Assembly (NCBI GenBank): GCA_023424585.1
Contig: JAFADT010000525.1
Coordinates: 1 to 14,118, forward strand
Source: Pseudomonadota bacterium
Lineage (GTDB): Bacteria > Myxococcota > Myxococcia > Myxococcales > Myxococcaceae
DNA length: 14,118 bases
Direction of reading: 5' to 3'
The notes under the pieces are model-generated. The model was not told where the DNA came from, did no database searches, and was given only the letters and a program-made list of their open reading frames with translations. Positions within the stretch are counted from its first letter, which is position 1. Every line of letters begins with the position of its first letter. This document shows positions 1-8,061 of the stretch, in pieces. The translations under genes were made by a program, and so were the position numbers.

Positions 1-134
1 ACACCGGTCGAGGGCGCCAATCTCAGTCCCGAGGACGTAGCCCCAAGGCGAACACGGCGACCCTCTCCCGGTACCTTCCGGCCCCGCTCTATACCGGAAC
101 CGTCAGGCTGGTGGAGTTCATACAAGGTGCGGCC
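1..134. other. Intergenic edge region, no gene identified
   Basis: No convincing coding frame ends here. The only structure seen is a weak inverted repeat, TTCCGG at 76-81 and CCGGAA at 94-99, lying 35 to 60 bases beyond the stop of the minus-strand SRPBCC gene. It could be part of a terminator for that gene, but the stem is only 6 bp and no T-run follows. Frame 1 is open through the region, but this is expected at such high GC content. Confidence 0.3.
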
Positions 135-722
135 TCAGAGCGCCGGTGCGGGCGTGGCCGCTTCGGCCTGGACGCTCGCGGAGGAGGCCGGGGCGCCGCC
201 GCGCGCGACGACGTCCAGGTTCGCGAGGCCCCGCTCGAATTCCTTGCCGAGCATCGTGTCCATGTTCACGACGAGCGACATCGCCTTGCCCATCAGGGTG
301 TTCTCGCCCTCCATCGCCCAGCTCACACGGGTGCCGCCGCGCTCCGGCGTGAGGGTGAAGGTGGCCTGGTTCGTGGCTTCGAAGGGCTTGAAGAACTCCA
401 GCTTGAGGACGACGCGCGCGTCCGGCTGGCTCTCCACGATGGTCATGCGGCCATCCCCGGCCTCACCGCCGGCGTAGGCGAAGCTGGCGCCCGGCCCTTC
501 ATGGGGACCATCGAACGTCCTGGTCACCCCGGGCGCGGGCTCGGAGCGGAACGGGTTCCACGTGTCGAACCGGTGCAGGTCGTTGATCAGCGCGAAGACG
601 GTGGCCGGGGGCGCGGCCACGAGCGCGTTGCGTTCGATGCGGAAGTGGTCCGGGCGGGTGGCGATGAAGGCGCCCAGGGCGACGACGAGGACGAGGGCGG
701 CGACTGCGATCTTGCTGGCCAT
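135..722 (-). CDS. SRPBCC-family protein with N-terminal membrane anchor
   Basis: This 195-residue protein belongs to the SRPBCC/polyketide-cyclase-2 superfamily, helix-grip folds that bind hydrophobic ligands. Residues 5-21 are a strongly hydrophobic segment after a single Lys, so it is probably an uncleaved membrane anchor or signal. The SRPBCC domain follows (about 27-172). It has the family's opening pattern: an IERNALVAAPPATVFALI-type strand and helix, then LHRFDTWNPF. Later come GxxFAYAGGEAGDGRMTI and a TFTLTPERGGTRVSWAMEG strand pair. The C-terminal 20 residues are Ala/Pro-rich and probably disordered. The ATG at 722 was chosen because AGGAG lies 6 bases upstream; the open frame continues further upstream but loses protein character. 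The gene lies 134 bp downstream of the amidase gene on the same strand. The ligand is unknown. Confidence 0.82.
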   Translation of the reverse strand: MASKIAVAALVLVVALGAFIATRPDHFRIERNALVAAPPATVFALINDLHRFDTWNPFRSEPAPGVTRTFDGPHEGPGASFAYAGGEAGDGRMTIVESQPDARVVLKLEFFKPFEATNQATFTLTPERGGTRVSWAMEGENTLMGKAMSLVVNMDTMLGKEFERGLANLDVVARGGAPASSASVQAEAATPAPAL

Positions 723-833
723 GGAAGGCTCCTGCTCGGCGGAAGAAGTGCTCCCGGGTGAGCGGGAGGGTTCATCTCCACGTCGAACGAGGGGTCGCGA
801 AATCGACACGGCATTTCCGCCCGCTTTTCCGAG

Positions 834-848
834 CCCGAGCCCCTCGGG
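834..848 (-). terminator. Possible weak hairpin after the amidase gene
   Basis: A small inverted repeat, CCCGAG at 834-839 and CTCGGG at 843-848, starts 8 bases after the amidase stop codon. The stem is 6 GC-rich base pairs with a 3-base loop, and no T-run follows on the minus strand. It may slow transcription between the amidase and SRPBCC genes, but it does not meet the usual criteria for an intrinsic terminator. Confidence 0.25.
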
Positions 849-856
849 AACACAGC

Positions 857-2155
857 TCACTTCACGGCGGGCCGGAGGGCCTGGAGCCGGGCCTTGTCCA
901 GCTTCGCGGCGACTCCCACGCTGCGTCCCGCGAGGTTCGCGACGACGTACTGCACGGAGCTGCCCAGCACCTGCGCGCTCTCCGACAGCGTGAGTCCGTA
1001 GTCCTGCTCCAGCCACTGCGCCATGCCCTGGGTCGCGGAGCGGAGGGCGTCGTCCAGCGAACCGCCCTGCCCCAGCGTCATCAGGTGCGTAGGCGACTCC
1101 ACGCGAGGTGTGGACGGGGACGGCTTGCCGTGCAGGACGTCCACGGTGAGCTCGACGTCCATGGAGGTCTCCAGCGCGTACTGGGACGTCTCGCCGTCGC
1201 CCTGCGCGGCGTGGGCGTCGCCCACGTACAGGAGTGCTCCGGGCTGAGCCACGGGCAGGTAGACGGTGTTGCCCTCCACGACCTCGTTGAAGTCCATGTT
1301 GCCGCCGTAGCGGCCGGTGTCGCCGGTGGACAGGGGCGCGGCGCCGAAGCCGGGCGCCACGGCCAGACCGCCCAGCATGGGGCGCAGCGGCACGGTGAAG
1401 GCCTTCAGGCGTTCCGTCGGGTGCTCCGGTGTCGCGACGCCGCGCTCGGGGTCGAGCTTCCAGCGCACGGGCTTGCCCAGCTCCGTCGCCTTCGCGGCGA
1501 GCCCCGTCGTGAGGGCGCGGCCCACGATGCTGTCCAGGCTGTCCGCGAACGCGCGGTTCAGCTTGAGGCGGCGGATGCGGATGGCCAGCGTGTCGCCGGG
1601 GTTCGCGGTGGCGATGAAGAAGGGGCCTGTCTGCGGGTTGCCGAAGAGGGCGCGGGTGACGCCCTTCGAGTCCATGCCGCCGGAGTCGAGCGTCGAGGTC
1701 CGCACGCTGTCGCCCGGCCAGAGGGTCAGCACCGGCGCGCGGTGCGCGGTGAACTCGTTGGACCACGAGGTGGGCGTGAAGTCATGGACGCGCGGAGGGC
1801 CCTCGGGTCGAGCGGGAAGCAACCGGGCCGTGAAGGCGTGGGACACCCGGGCCTTCGGGTTGTTGCTGTCGGGGTAGTCCGCGGTGCCGCGCAGCGAGGC
1901 ACCGCTCACCTTGCCGTCGAAGACATAGGTCTGCTGGCGCGAGTCCGTGACGACGAAGTGGAGGGTGTTGCCCGTGCGTTCCCCCTTGAGCGCGTCTCCG
2001 TCCAGCACGCCGGAGAGGCGCTTGCCGTCGCGCTCCAGCGTGAGGAACTGGTAGGCGGGGTTGCCCCACAGGTCGGTCGTCATGAGCCAGGACTCGGAGG
2101 CCGCGAGTGCACCGGCAGGCAGACAGCAGAGGAGGACGGCGAGGGAGCGGATCAT
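857..2155 (-). CDS. Exported acetamidase/formamidase-family protein
   Basis: The 432-residue product belongs to the FmdA/AmdA family, which hydrolyses short amides such as formamide or acetamide to the acid and ammonia. Residues 1-19 form a signal peptide (positive start, hydrophobic core, ALA-A cleavage site), so the protein is predicted to be exported, unlike the classical cytoplasmic enzymes. About 20-115 is a separate beta-rich N-terminal region. The amidase domain spans about 121-430, with GDSVRTSTLDSGG (148-160), TGPFF (176-180), a PLRPMLGGLAVAP strand near 256-268, GGNMD (284-288) and GDAHAAQGDGE (312-322). The last two are hallmarks of the family. No Shine-Dalgarno site precedes the ATG. 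A TACACT box (2166-2171) sits 10 bases before it, so the message might be leaderless or read from the small gene upstream. The physiological substrate is not evident. Confidence 0.88.
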   Translation of the reverse strand: MIRSLAVLLCCLPAGALAASESWLMTTDLWGNPAYQFLTLERDGKRLSGVLDGDALKGERTGNTLHFVVTDSRQQTYVFDGKVSGASLRGTADYPDSNNPKARVSHAFTARLLPARPEGPPRVHDFTPTSWSNEFTAHRAPVLTLWPGDSVRTSTLDSGGMDSKGVTRALFGNPQTGPFFIATANPGDTLAIRIRRLKLNRAFADSLDSIVGRALTTGLAAKATELGKPVRWKLDPERGVATPEHPTERLKAFTVPLRPMLGGLAVAPGFGAAPLSTGDTGRYGGNMDFNEVVEGNTVYLPVAQPGALLYVGDAHAAQGDGETSQYALETSMDVELTVDVLHGKPSPSTPRVESPTHLMTLGQGGSLDDALRSATQGMAQWLEQDYGLTLSESAQVLGSSVQYVVANLAGRSVGVAAKLDKARLQALRPAVK

Positions 2156-2192
2156 GGGCCAGCGCAGTGTAGAGGAACGCGCCAGCTCCGCG

Positions 2193-2291
2193 TCACCTCA
2201 GCCGGTGGCTGCGGGCTCGCAGCTCGCCAAGGGCGTCCTTCATCCGTCCCCAGCCCCCCGCCATGAGCCCCATCCAGAGGGTTGAGAACAT
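2193..2291 (-). CDS. Small 32-residue protein, hydrophobic head and basic amphipathic tail
   Basis: This frame is too short for usual gene-calling cut-offs but looks real. GGAGG lies 6 bases before the ATG, the best ribosome binding site in this stretch. About 27 of its 31 internal codons end in G or C. It ends in TGA, like nearly every other gene here, 37 bp before the amidase start. Residues 1-14 are hydrophobic (MFSTLWMGLMAGGW) and 16-32 are charged and helix-prone (RMKDALGELRARSHRLR), as in small membrane-associated peptides. No homologue is recognised. It could be a small membrane protein, a leader peptide controlling the amidase gene, or a chance frame. The good codon bias and ribosome site favour a real gene. 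Confidence 0.5.
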   Translation of the reverse strand: MFSTLWMGLMAGGWGRMKDALGELRARSHRLR

Positions 2292-2296
2292 GAGAA

Positions 2297-2310
2297 GCCT
2301 CCGCGGAGGC
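2297..2310 (-). promoter_or_regulatory. 14-bp palindrome enclosing the ribosome binding site of the small gene
   Basis: GCCTCCGCGGAGGC is a perfect palindrome. Its half on the minus strand supplies the GGAGG used by the 32-codon gene. In RNA it could fold into a 5-bp stem with a CGCG loop and mask the ribosome site. It could equally be a chance consequence of high GC content. The palindrome is seen directly; the regulatory role is inference. Confidence 0.35.
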
Positions 2311-2327
2311 CCCCGCCGAAGGCGAAC

Positions 2328-2333
2328 CGTCAA
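2328..2333 (-). promoter_or_regulatory. Possible -35 element for the small gene and amidase
   Basis: On the minus strand this reads TTGACG, one base from the sigma-70 -35 consensus, 37 bases upstream of the small-gene ATG. It overlaps the edge of the large inverted repeat at 2332-2360. No convincing -10 box lies 16-18 bases downstream, so the call is tentative. The same TTTTGACGG context precedes the JmjC-like gene. Confidence 0.25.
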
Positions 2334-2360
2334 AACCTGTCCGACTGTCGGACAGGTTTT
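2332..2360 (-). terminator. Perfect 13-bp inverted repeat, probable terminator of the methyltransferase gene
   Basis: The arms AAAACCTGTCCGA (2332-2344) and TCGGACAGGTTTT (2348-2360) are perfect complements around a 3-base centre. On the minus strand the hairpin begins 51 bases after the methyltransferase stop and ends in TTTT, as an intrinsic terminator should. The A/T flanks make it usable in both directions. It also contains GACAGTCGGAC, which recurs in front of the methyltransferase gene (5489-5499), so a protein-binding role is an alternative or additional possibility. Confidence 0.6.
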
Positions 2361-2411
2361 ACTCGTGCCGCCCCGGCTGCCTCGGTCATCGTTTGGCGCC
2401 TCGCGGTTCCG

Positions 2412-5400
2412 TCACCGCAGCCGCTGGCTGAAGCTCCGCAACCGATCGCGGGCCTTCACCAGCTTTTCGCGGGGAATCGAGAACACCGCGCGCACGCGCT
2501 CCGGGTCGCCGCACCATGCGCCGCCGTTGAGCACCACGTGGGTGTGCTCGTAGATGATGCGCGGCAGGTTGTCCGGCGTGAGCTTCACTCCGTCCACCGA
2601 ACGCCCCAGCCACGCTGTCATCCTCGGCGCCAGGAACAGGCCGCCGACCTCCGTGGCCTCCGCGCGGCCGTCCTCGGGCAGCGTCTCCGCCACCAGCGCC
2701 CGCTTCTCCGCCAGGTCGCGCCGCATCCGCGCCAGATAGCTCCGCAGCGCCTTGTGCCGCGCGGCGTAGAGCAGCTGTCCATCCGGCCCACGAGCATGGG
2801 CCGCGTACAGGTACGCCGCCGCGCGCGCGGTGGGCGTGTGCAGCACGCCCGGTGCGCTGTCTCTCAGCGCCGCCACCAGCGCCCGGTCCTTCGTGGCCAC
2901 CCACCCCACCCGCAGGCCCCCGGCCGCGAACTCCTTCGACAGCCCTCCCAGCAGCACCGTCCGCGCCCCGATGCCTGGCACCGCGCCCTCCAGCGTCACC
3001 GGGCTGTGCACCGTCTCCGCCGTGGGGTTCGTGAGGTTCACCAGGCCGAAGATCTCATCCGACACCCAGAGGCAGCGCTGCTCCACCACGAACGTCGCCA
3101 GCGCCATCAGCTCCTCGTGCGACAGGTAGTGCCCCGTGGGGTTCGCCGGCTGCGACAACACCACCGCGTCCGGCGTCCCGCCGCGCGACCGGCGCGACAA
3201 GAGCGCGCCCAGGGGCCCGGACTCCACCTCGCACCCCGCCGCGAGGAACGTGGGCGCGAGCACCCCGTAACAGGGCGTCACCAGGAACACGCGCGGCATG
3301 CGCCCCAACCGCTGGCGCAGCGCCACGCCCAGGTGGTGCATGAGCGGCCAGACACCGGGCGCCACCACGACGTCCTCGGGGGAGTAGCGGGCGCCTCGCG
3401 TCTCCAGCAGGAAGGCCGCCACCGCCTCCGACAGCCCCGTCTGGACGCCTTCCGCGCGCGGCGCGACGCCCGCCGCGATGAGCCCCTCCACCAGCGGCAG
3501 CGGCAGCGGGCCCTCGTTCTCGCCGTAGTCCAGACGCACGAGCTCCGGGTCGTCCTCGCGGAAGAACTTCGGCGCGAACGCCGGCAGCACCCCCAGCCTC
3601 GCGATGCGCTGCGAGCGCGGCAACGGCACCTCCGGCGCCCGGTGCGGCGAGGGCGGCTCCGGCTCCGCGAAGGCCATGCGGAAGGCGAGCAGCTCGGAGA
3701 AGGTGCGCTCGTAGAACCACTCCGCCAGGAGGCTGATGCGCGAGTACGTCACCTCGGCCGCCACCTCCAGGTCCGCGCGCAGCGGCTCCGGCACGGGCAG
3801 CAGCAGCGTCAGCTCCAGGTCCGGCCACACCGCGTTCTTGATGAGCCCGTACAGGATGACCAGGTTGGGCGCGTGCGGCGTCCGCGCGAGGAACTCGAAG
3901 AGGGTGCGCGGCTCCACCTCGCCGGTGATGTTGAAGAAGGCGCTCTCGTCCAGCACCACCCAGATGCCCCGCCGCGCCGCCTCCGCCACGATGTCGCGCA
4001 GCACCGCCAGGTTGGTGCGCTCCCCCGGCTCCACCGTCAGGAACACCGCCTTCACGTCGAAGGCGGTCAGCAGGCGGCGGATCTCCCCCAGCGCGTCGTG
4101 CGTCACGGTGGCGCGCACCCCCGCCTTGTCCAGCGCGCGGGCATAGAGCGGATGCAGGCTGCGCGACACCAGCACCGCGTCCCCGGGGTCGCACGTGGCG
4201 AGCAGGAAGGAATAGACGGCCTGCTCCCGCTCGGGCGCCACGAACACCGAGTCCTCCGACAGCCGCAGGCCGAAGTGCCGGTCCAGGTAGCGCGCCACCA
4301 GCTTGCGGAAGGACGCGTCTCCGGCCTCGTGCGCGTAGGGCAGGTACGGCGCCTGCGACAGCCGCTCCGCGAGCGCCGTGACGAAGCCCAGCTGCTCCGC
4401 GGACACCGCCCCCAGGTCCAGCTCCTCCTGGAGCGCCGCGATGCCCAGCGAGCGCAGCGCGGCGCGCAGGGCCAGCGTCTCCCGGGGCAGCGACAGCTGC
4501 GCCTCCCACACCGCCACCTCGTGCCAGATGGGGTGTCCCGCCTGGAGCCAGCCCAGCGCCGTCGCCGCGCGCAGGGGCTCGGGGCTGTGGGCCTCCATGA
4601 AGAACTCGAACTCGCGCCCGGTGCGCTGCTCCAGCGACACCAGCGGGCGGATGTCCGTGTCCGCCGCCTGCATCACCCGCCGCGCCACCCGCACGCGGGT
4701 GGTGAAGCCGCGCCGGGTGAACATCCGCGCGATGATGGCGCGGCCCGGACGGCCCGCCAGGTTCAGGAGCAGCCGCCCTCCCGGCAGCAGCCGCTCCGGC
4801 GCCTCGTTGAGCAGCCGCGCGATGAGCCCCAGGCCGAAGTGGTCCTCGTAGACGTTCTGCAGCGAGGTGTAGTTGGACAGGTCCAACAGCGCCTGCGCAT
4901 CCGCCTGCGCCAGCTCCGCGGGCAGCTCGTCACCGCGCAGCACCTGCGGAATGCACCCGACGATGAAGTCCCACGCGGGCGTCTGGGGCTGGCTCAGCAG
5001 CAGGTCGCTCTCCCCGAACGACAGCCGCGACACCAGCTGCTCGTCGCCGTTGAGCCACGCGTTGCACAGCCCCACCGCCGGGGCCTGCGGGTTCAGGTCC
5101 AGCCCCCGGATGTGCTGGAGCCCCGTGAACTTCGCCAGCGCGACGCAGATCCACCCGGAGCCGGAGCCCACCTCCACCAGCCGCTTGCCGGCGTACTCGT
5201 CCAGGGGGACCTTCAAGAGCCCCTCCAGGAACGTGAACGCCCACGCCTCGGGCGCGAAGATGGACGGCAGGATCAGCAGCTCCAGCCGCTCCTGGGACGC
5301 GCCCACCGCCACCACCACCGACGCCAGCCGCAGCGGCGCGCCCTCCGGCTGGTCGCGCGCCAGCTCCGCCAGCTCACGCAGCTCCACCAGCGCTCGAGGG

Positions 5401-5483
5401 CGCTCGTCCGGCCGGGACAGCGCCTCGGAAAGCGTACGCAACTGGACAAAGGCTTCACGGGGTGACGCGGGGTAGGTCGCCAT
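2412..5483 (-). CDS. Plant-type methionine S-methyltransferase homologue with two aminotransferase-like domains
   Basis: The 1023-residue product matches plant methionine S-methyltransferase (MMT; SAM plus methionine gives S-methylmethionine) in length and domain order. Residues about 20-310 form the methyltransferase: LPSIFAPEAWAFTFLEG, SAM-binding VEVGSGSGW (103-111), VGCIPQ (175-180) in place of NPPY, HFGLGLIAR (215-223), QAADTDI (272-278) and EFEFFM (291-296). All have close counterparts in the plant enzyme as I remember it. Two fold-type-I PLP domains follow. The first (about 390-600) has LDES with D512 and LIKN with K549. The second (about 645-1020) has NPTG from N781, SDE with D809 and LSKEF with K850, so it looks catalytically complete. 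The ATG at 5483 is preferred although no Shine-Dalgarno site is seen. A TTG 13 codons upstream (5522) falls in a likely -35 box. An active bifunctional methyltransferase/aminotransferase is inference; the alternative is a methyltransferase with a regulatory PLP region. Confidence 0.82.
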   Translation of the reverse strand: MATYPASPREAFVQLRTLSEALSRPDERPRALVELRELAELARDQPEGAPLRLASVVVAVGASQERLELLILPSIFAPEAWAFTFLEGLLKVPLDEYAGKRLVEVGSGSGWICVALAKFTGLQHIRGLDLNPQAPAVGLCNAWLNGDEQLVSRLSFGESDLLLSQPQTPAWDFIVGCIPQVLRGDELPAELAQADAQALLDLSNYTSLQNVYEDHFGLGLIARLLNEAPERLLPGGRLLLNLAGRPGRAIIARMFTRRGFTTRVRVARRVMQAADTDIRPLVSLEQRTGREFEFFMEAHSPEPLRAATALGWLQAGHPIWHEVAVWEAQLSLPRETLALRAALRSLGIAALQEELDLGAVSAEQLGFVTALAERLSQAPYLPYAHEAGDASFRKLVARYLDRHFGLRLSEDSVFVAPEREQAVYSFLLATCDPGDAVLVSRSLHPLYARALDKAGVRATVTHDALGEIRRLLTAFDVKAVFLTVEPGERTNLAVLRDIVAEAARRGIWVVLDESAFFNITGEVEPRTLFEFLARTPHAPNLVILYGLIKNAVWPDLELTLLLPVPEPLRADLEVAAEVTYSRISLLAEWFYERTFSELLAFRMAFAEPEPPSPHRAPEVPLPRSQRIARLGVLPAFAPKFFREDDPELVRLDYGENEGPLPLPLVEGLIAAGVAPRAEGVQTGLSEAVAAFLLETRGARYSPEDVVVAPGVWPLMHHLGVALRQRLGRMPRVFLVTPCYGVLAPTFLAAGCEVESGPLGALLSRRSRGGTPDAVVLSQPANPTGHYLSHEELMALATFVVEQRCLWVSDEIFGLVNLTNPTAETVHSPVTLEGAVPGIGARTVLLGGLSKEFAAGGLRVGWVATKDRALVAALRDSAPGVLHTPTARAAAYLYAAHARGPDGQLLYAARHKALRSYLARMRRDLAEKRALVAETLPEDGRAEATEVGGLFLAPRMTAWLGRSVDGVKLTPDNLPRIIYEHTHVVLNGGAWCGDPERVRAVFSIPREKLVKARDRLRSFSQRLR

Positions 5484-5488
5484 GGCGC

Positions 5489-5522
5489 GTCCGACTGTCC
5501 GAGCCCGCTTCCCCTCTGTCAA
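5489..5522 (-). promoter_or_regulatory. Candidate promoter of the methyltransferase gene with overlapping repeat motif
   Basis: On the minus strand TTGACA (5522-5517) is a perfect -35 consensus. After 17 bases comes GACAGT (5499-5494), a 3-of-6 match to the -10 box. The ATG at 5483 follows 10 bases later, so the transcript would be leaderless or nearly so, which fits the missing ribosome site. GACAGTCGGAC (5499-5489) overlaps the -10 position and is shared with the inverted repeat at 2332-2360. TCGGAC occurs twice here, 8 bases apart, which suggests an operator. Confidence 0.4.
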
Positions 5523-5625
5523 CGACCGCCTGTCCTGAAAGACTGACGCAATGCAGTACCGATTTGCAGATTGTCATTCCAGGTTTACATGGGAAATCCT
5601 GAGTCAAACGCCAGTAAGCAGCGCC

Positions 5626-5651
5626 CACCGGACGGCCCCTCTCGTCCGGTG
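5626..5651 (+). promoter_or_regulatory. Stem-loop in the 5' leader of the amylase gene
   Basis: CACCGGACG (5626-5634) and CGTCCGGTG (5643-5651) are perfect complements with an 8-base loop. The 3' arm runs directly into AGG, so the only plausible ribosome site (GGTGAGG, 5649-5655) is partly held in the stem, 6 bases before the ATG. The upstream stretch 5545-5610 is unusually AT-rich for this window and probably contains the promoter, though no clear -35/-10 pair could be picked. A role in controlling translation is inference. Confidence 0.4.
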
Positions 5652-6543
5652 AGGACACCCCATGAAAAGACAGTCGCGGCTGGCCTTGCTCGCGGTGCTC
5701 GCATTCATCTTGATACACGCGCAGCCGGCGCGGGCGCAGATCGCCGCCGCGCACGTGTATCACAACCACATGCCCAACTTCTGGGCGTACTACGACCTGA
5801 CCCAATACAACGCGACGCCGGTGGGTGGCCCCATCCGCTACGCGTATGACGGGCAGGTCATCCAGCTAAAGCAGTCACCCCCGTCCAATTACACCTATTT
5901 CCTGCCGTCGGGCGCGCCCATGCCGCACGACGACCTGGTGACGTACTACTCGCACCACGCGAAGGTGGGCGCGTATCAGTCCTGGCCGCCGGACGTCGCC
6001 GCGGACATGAGGACGAATGCCGCCACGGGACAGGTTCACGTCACCATGTCCGGCGCGGTGGTGAACAACGTCAACGACCTGGTCACCCTCCGCAATGTGT
6101 CCGGCTATGACAACGCCAGCTGGGGCGCGACCTGGAGGGAGCGCTACACCACGCTGCGCACGCCCGCGGGCAACCGCACGCTGGACCTCATCCACTTCAC
6201 GGGCCACCACTCCATGGGGCCGCTGGTGGGGCCGGACTACTTCCTCAAGGACCTCATCTACCAGAACGCCACGCTGTCCCAGTCCTACTTCCTGGGCAGC
6301 GCCTTCACGTCCTCCAAGGGCTTCTTCCCCACGGAGCTGGGCTTCAGCGAGCGGCTCATCCCCACGCTGGCGAAGCTGGGCGTGAAGTGGTCCGTCATCG
6401 GTGACAACCACCTCTCCCGCACGCTGAGGGACTACCCGTTCCTCGACGACCCGGGCTCGGACACGCTGGTGTCGCCGCCCAACCGCGCGGACCTCCAGAA
6501 CACCAGCGCCGTGGGCGCGTGGGTGAGCGAGGCCATGGCGCAC

Positions 6544-6546
6544 TAG
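6544..6546 (+). other. In-frame amber codon inside the amylase gene
   Basis: The local codons read GCG CAC TAG CAG CAG GTC. TAG differs from CAG (Gln) by one C-to-T change, and a third CAG would complete a CAG run. All other complete genes in the window end in TGA, so TAG is not the habitual stop here. The first fitting downstream start (GTG at 6595) has no ribosome site, so reinitiation looks unlikely. Confidence 0.85.
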
Positions 6547-8061
6547 CAGCAGGTCATCCGCAACAAGTACCCCTTCGCCTCCACGCCGCACTGGGTGCGC
6601 TACGTGGATCCATCCACGGGCGCCGAGTCGCGCGTCGTGGGCATCCCCGTCAACCAGAACGGCTCCTGGCTGGAGGGTTGGGAGGGCCAGGCCACCGTGG
6701 ACGTGGTGGGCCTGCGTGACTTCGAGGGGCTCACGTCCCAGAAGCAGTTCTTCGTGCTCGCGCACGACGGTGACAACTCCGGAGGGCGCGCGGGGTCGCT
6801 CGACACGTGGCTCAACGGCCGCGCCGTCACCTGCTCCAGCGGCGTGCAGTGCCTCGGCATCGACGAGTACCTGGCCGCCCACACGCCCGCGACCACGGAC
6901 GTGGTGCACGTGCAGGACGGTTCGTGGGTGGACACGCGCGACTCGTCGTCCGACCCGCAGTGGCACCACTGGCGGCTGCCGTTCGGCATCTGGAAGGGGC
7001 AGTTCCCCGCCTTCAACTCCGCCACCGGCCTCAACCTGGCGCCCAAGACGAACCTGAGCGGCGTGCAGGAAGGCATGACGGTGTCGCTGGAGCACGGCTG
7101 GCACTACCTGGAGCGCAACTTCGCGCTGCTCCAGGCCGCGCTCAACTACGCCAAGACGGCCGAGCAGCTCTGGCTGGACGCGCACCCCCACCACTGGGAG
7201 CCCTCCACGGCGCTGGATTCGCAGGTCACGCACGCGGGCAACCAGCTGAACCCGTGGATGCTGTCCTTCCCGGTGAAGGGCGACGCGGCGAATGACTGGG
7301 CGGGCGGGGCGAACCCCGCGGAGCTGGCCTGGTACTTCCTCCTGCCGGCCATGGACTCCGGCTTCGGCTACTACGACGAGAACGTGGACGACAACGTGAA
7401 GCCCACGCTGTCCTTCAACCAGTCGCTCTACTTCTCCAAGCCCTACGTGCAGGACCGGCTGGCGCAGGACCGCACGGGCCCGTCCATCTGGTGGCCGCAG
7501 CGCTGGCCGTACAACCCGGGCAGCGCCAACACGGACAAGTCGGAGGGGTGGACGCTGCACCACTTCGACAACACCTTCGCGCTGTATACCTATGCGTTCG
7601 ACGTCAGCGGCATCACCAGCATCAAGGCGCGGGTGCGCGTGCACACGGCGAAGCGCATCGACCCGCTGGACAACACGCCCCGCGTCTACGACCCGGTGGC
7701 GCTGAAGGCGGCGGGCGTGCCCGGCATCGACCCGTCGCGCGTGGGCGCCTGGGTGGACTACCCGCTCCAGCGCCGCGAGCTGCGCCCGGTGATGAACGGC
7801 GTGGCGTGGCAGCCGGCGTCCCTGCCGGTGATGCAGAAGGTGGCCGCGCAAGAGATTGGCGACCTCTACTCCGTGTACCTGGGGGCCTATCGCGACCAGC
7901 TGCTCGACTACTACATCGAGGCCACCGACGCGCGCGGCAACGTCACCCGCAGCGAGCTCCAATCCGTGTACGTGGGCGCGGGCCGGTACCGGCTGGAGGG
8001 CGGCAAGTACATCGAGGACCTCAACGGCTCGGTGACGGGCACCCATCCGTTCCTCCGCGTG

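Noticed and set aside
2538..5465. A very long plus-strand open frame (975 codons) antisense to the methyltransferase gene
   Set aside because: Its translation is an Arg/His/Gln-rich string without domains. The opposite strand carries clear motifs. Long antisense frames are expected when codons end almost always in G or C.
5551..5653. A short plus-strand frame starting ATGCAGTACCG in the amylase leader
   Set aside because: No ribosome site, AT-rich codons unlike real genes here, and it runs through the stem-loop; it looks like promoter and leader sequence.
6544..6546. Pyrrolysine or programmed recoding at the TAG
   Set aside because: No downstream recoding structure or pyrrolysine machinery is visible in the window, and a CAG-to-TAG change in a CAG run is simpler. 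It cannot be excluded without the rest of the genome.
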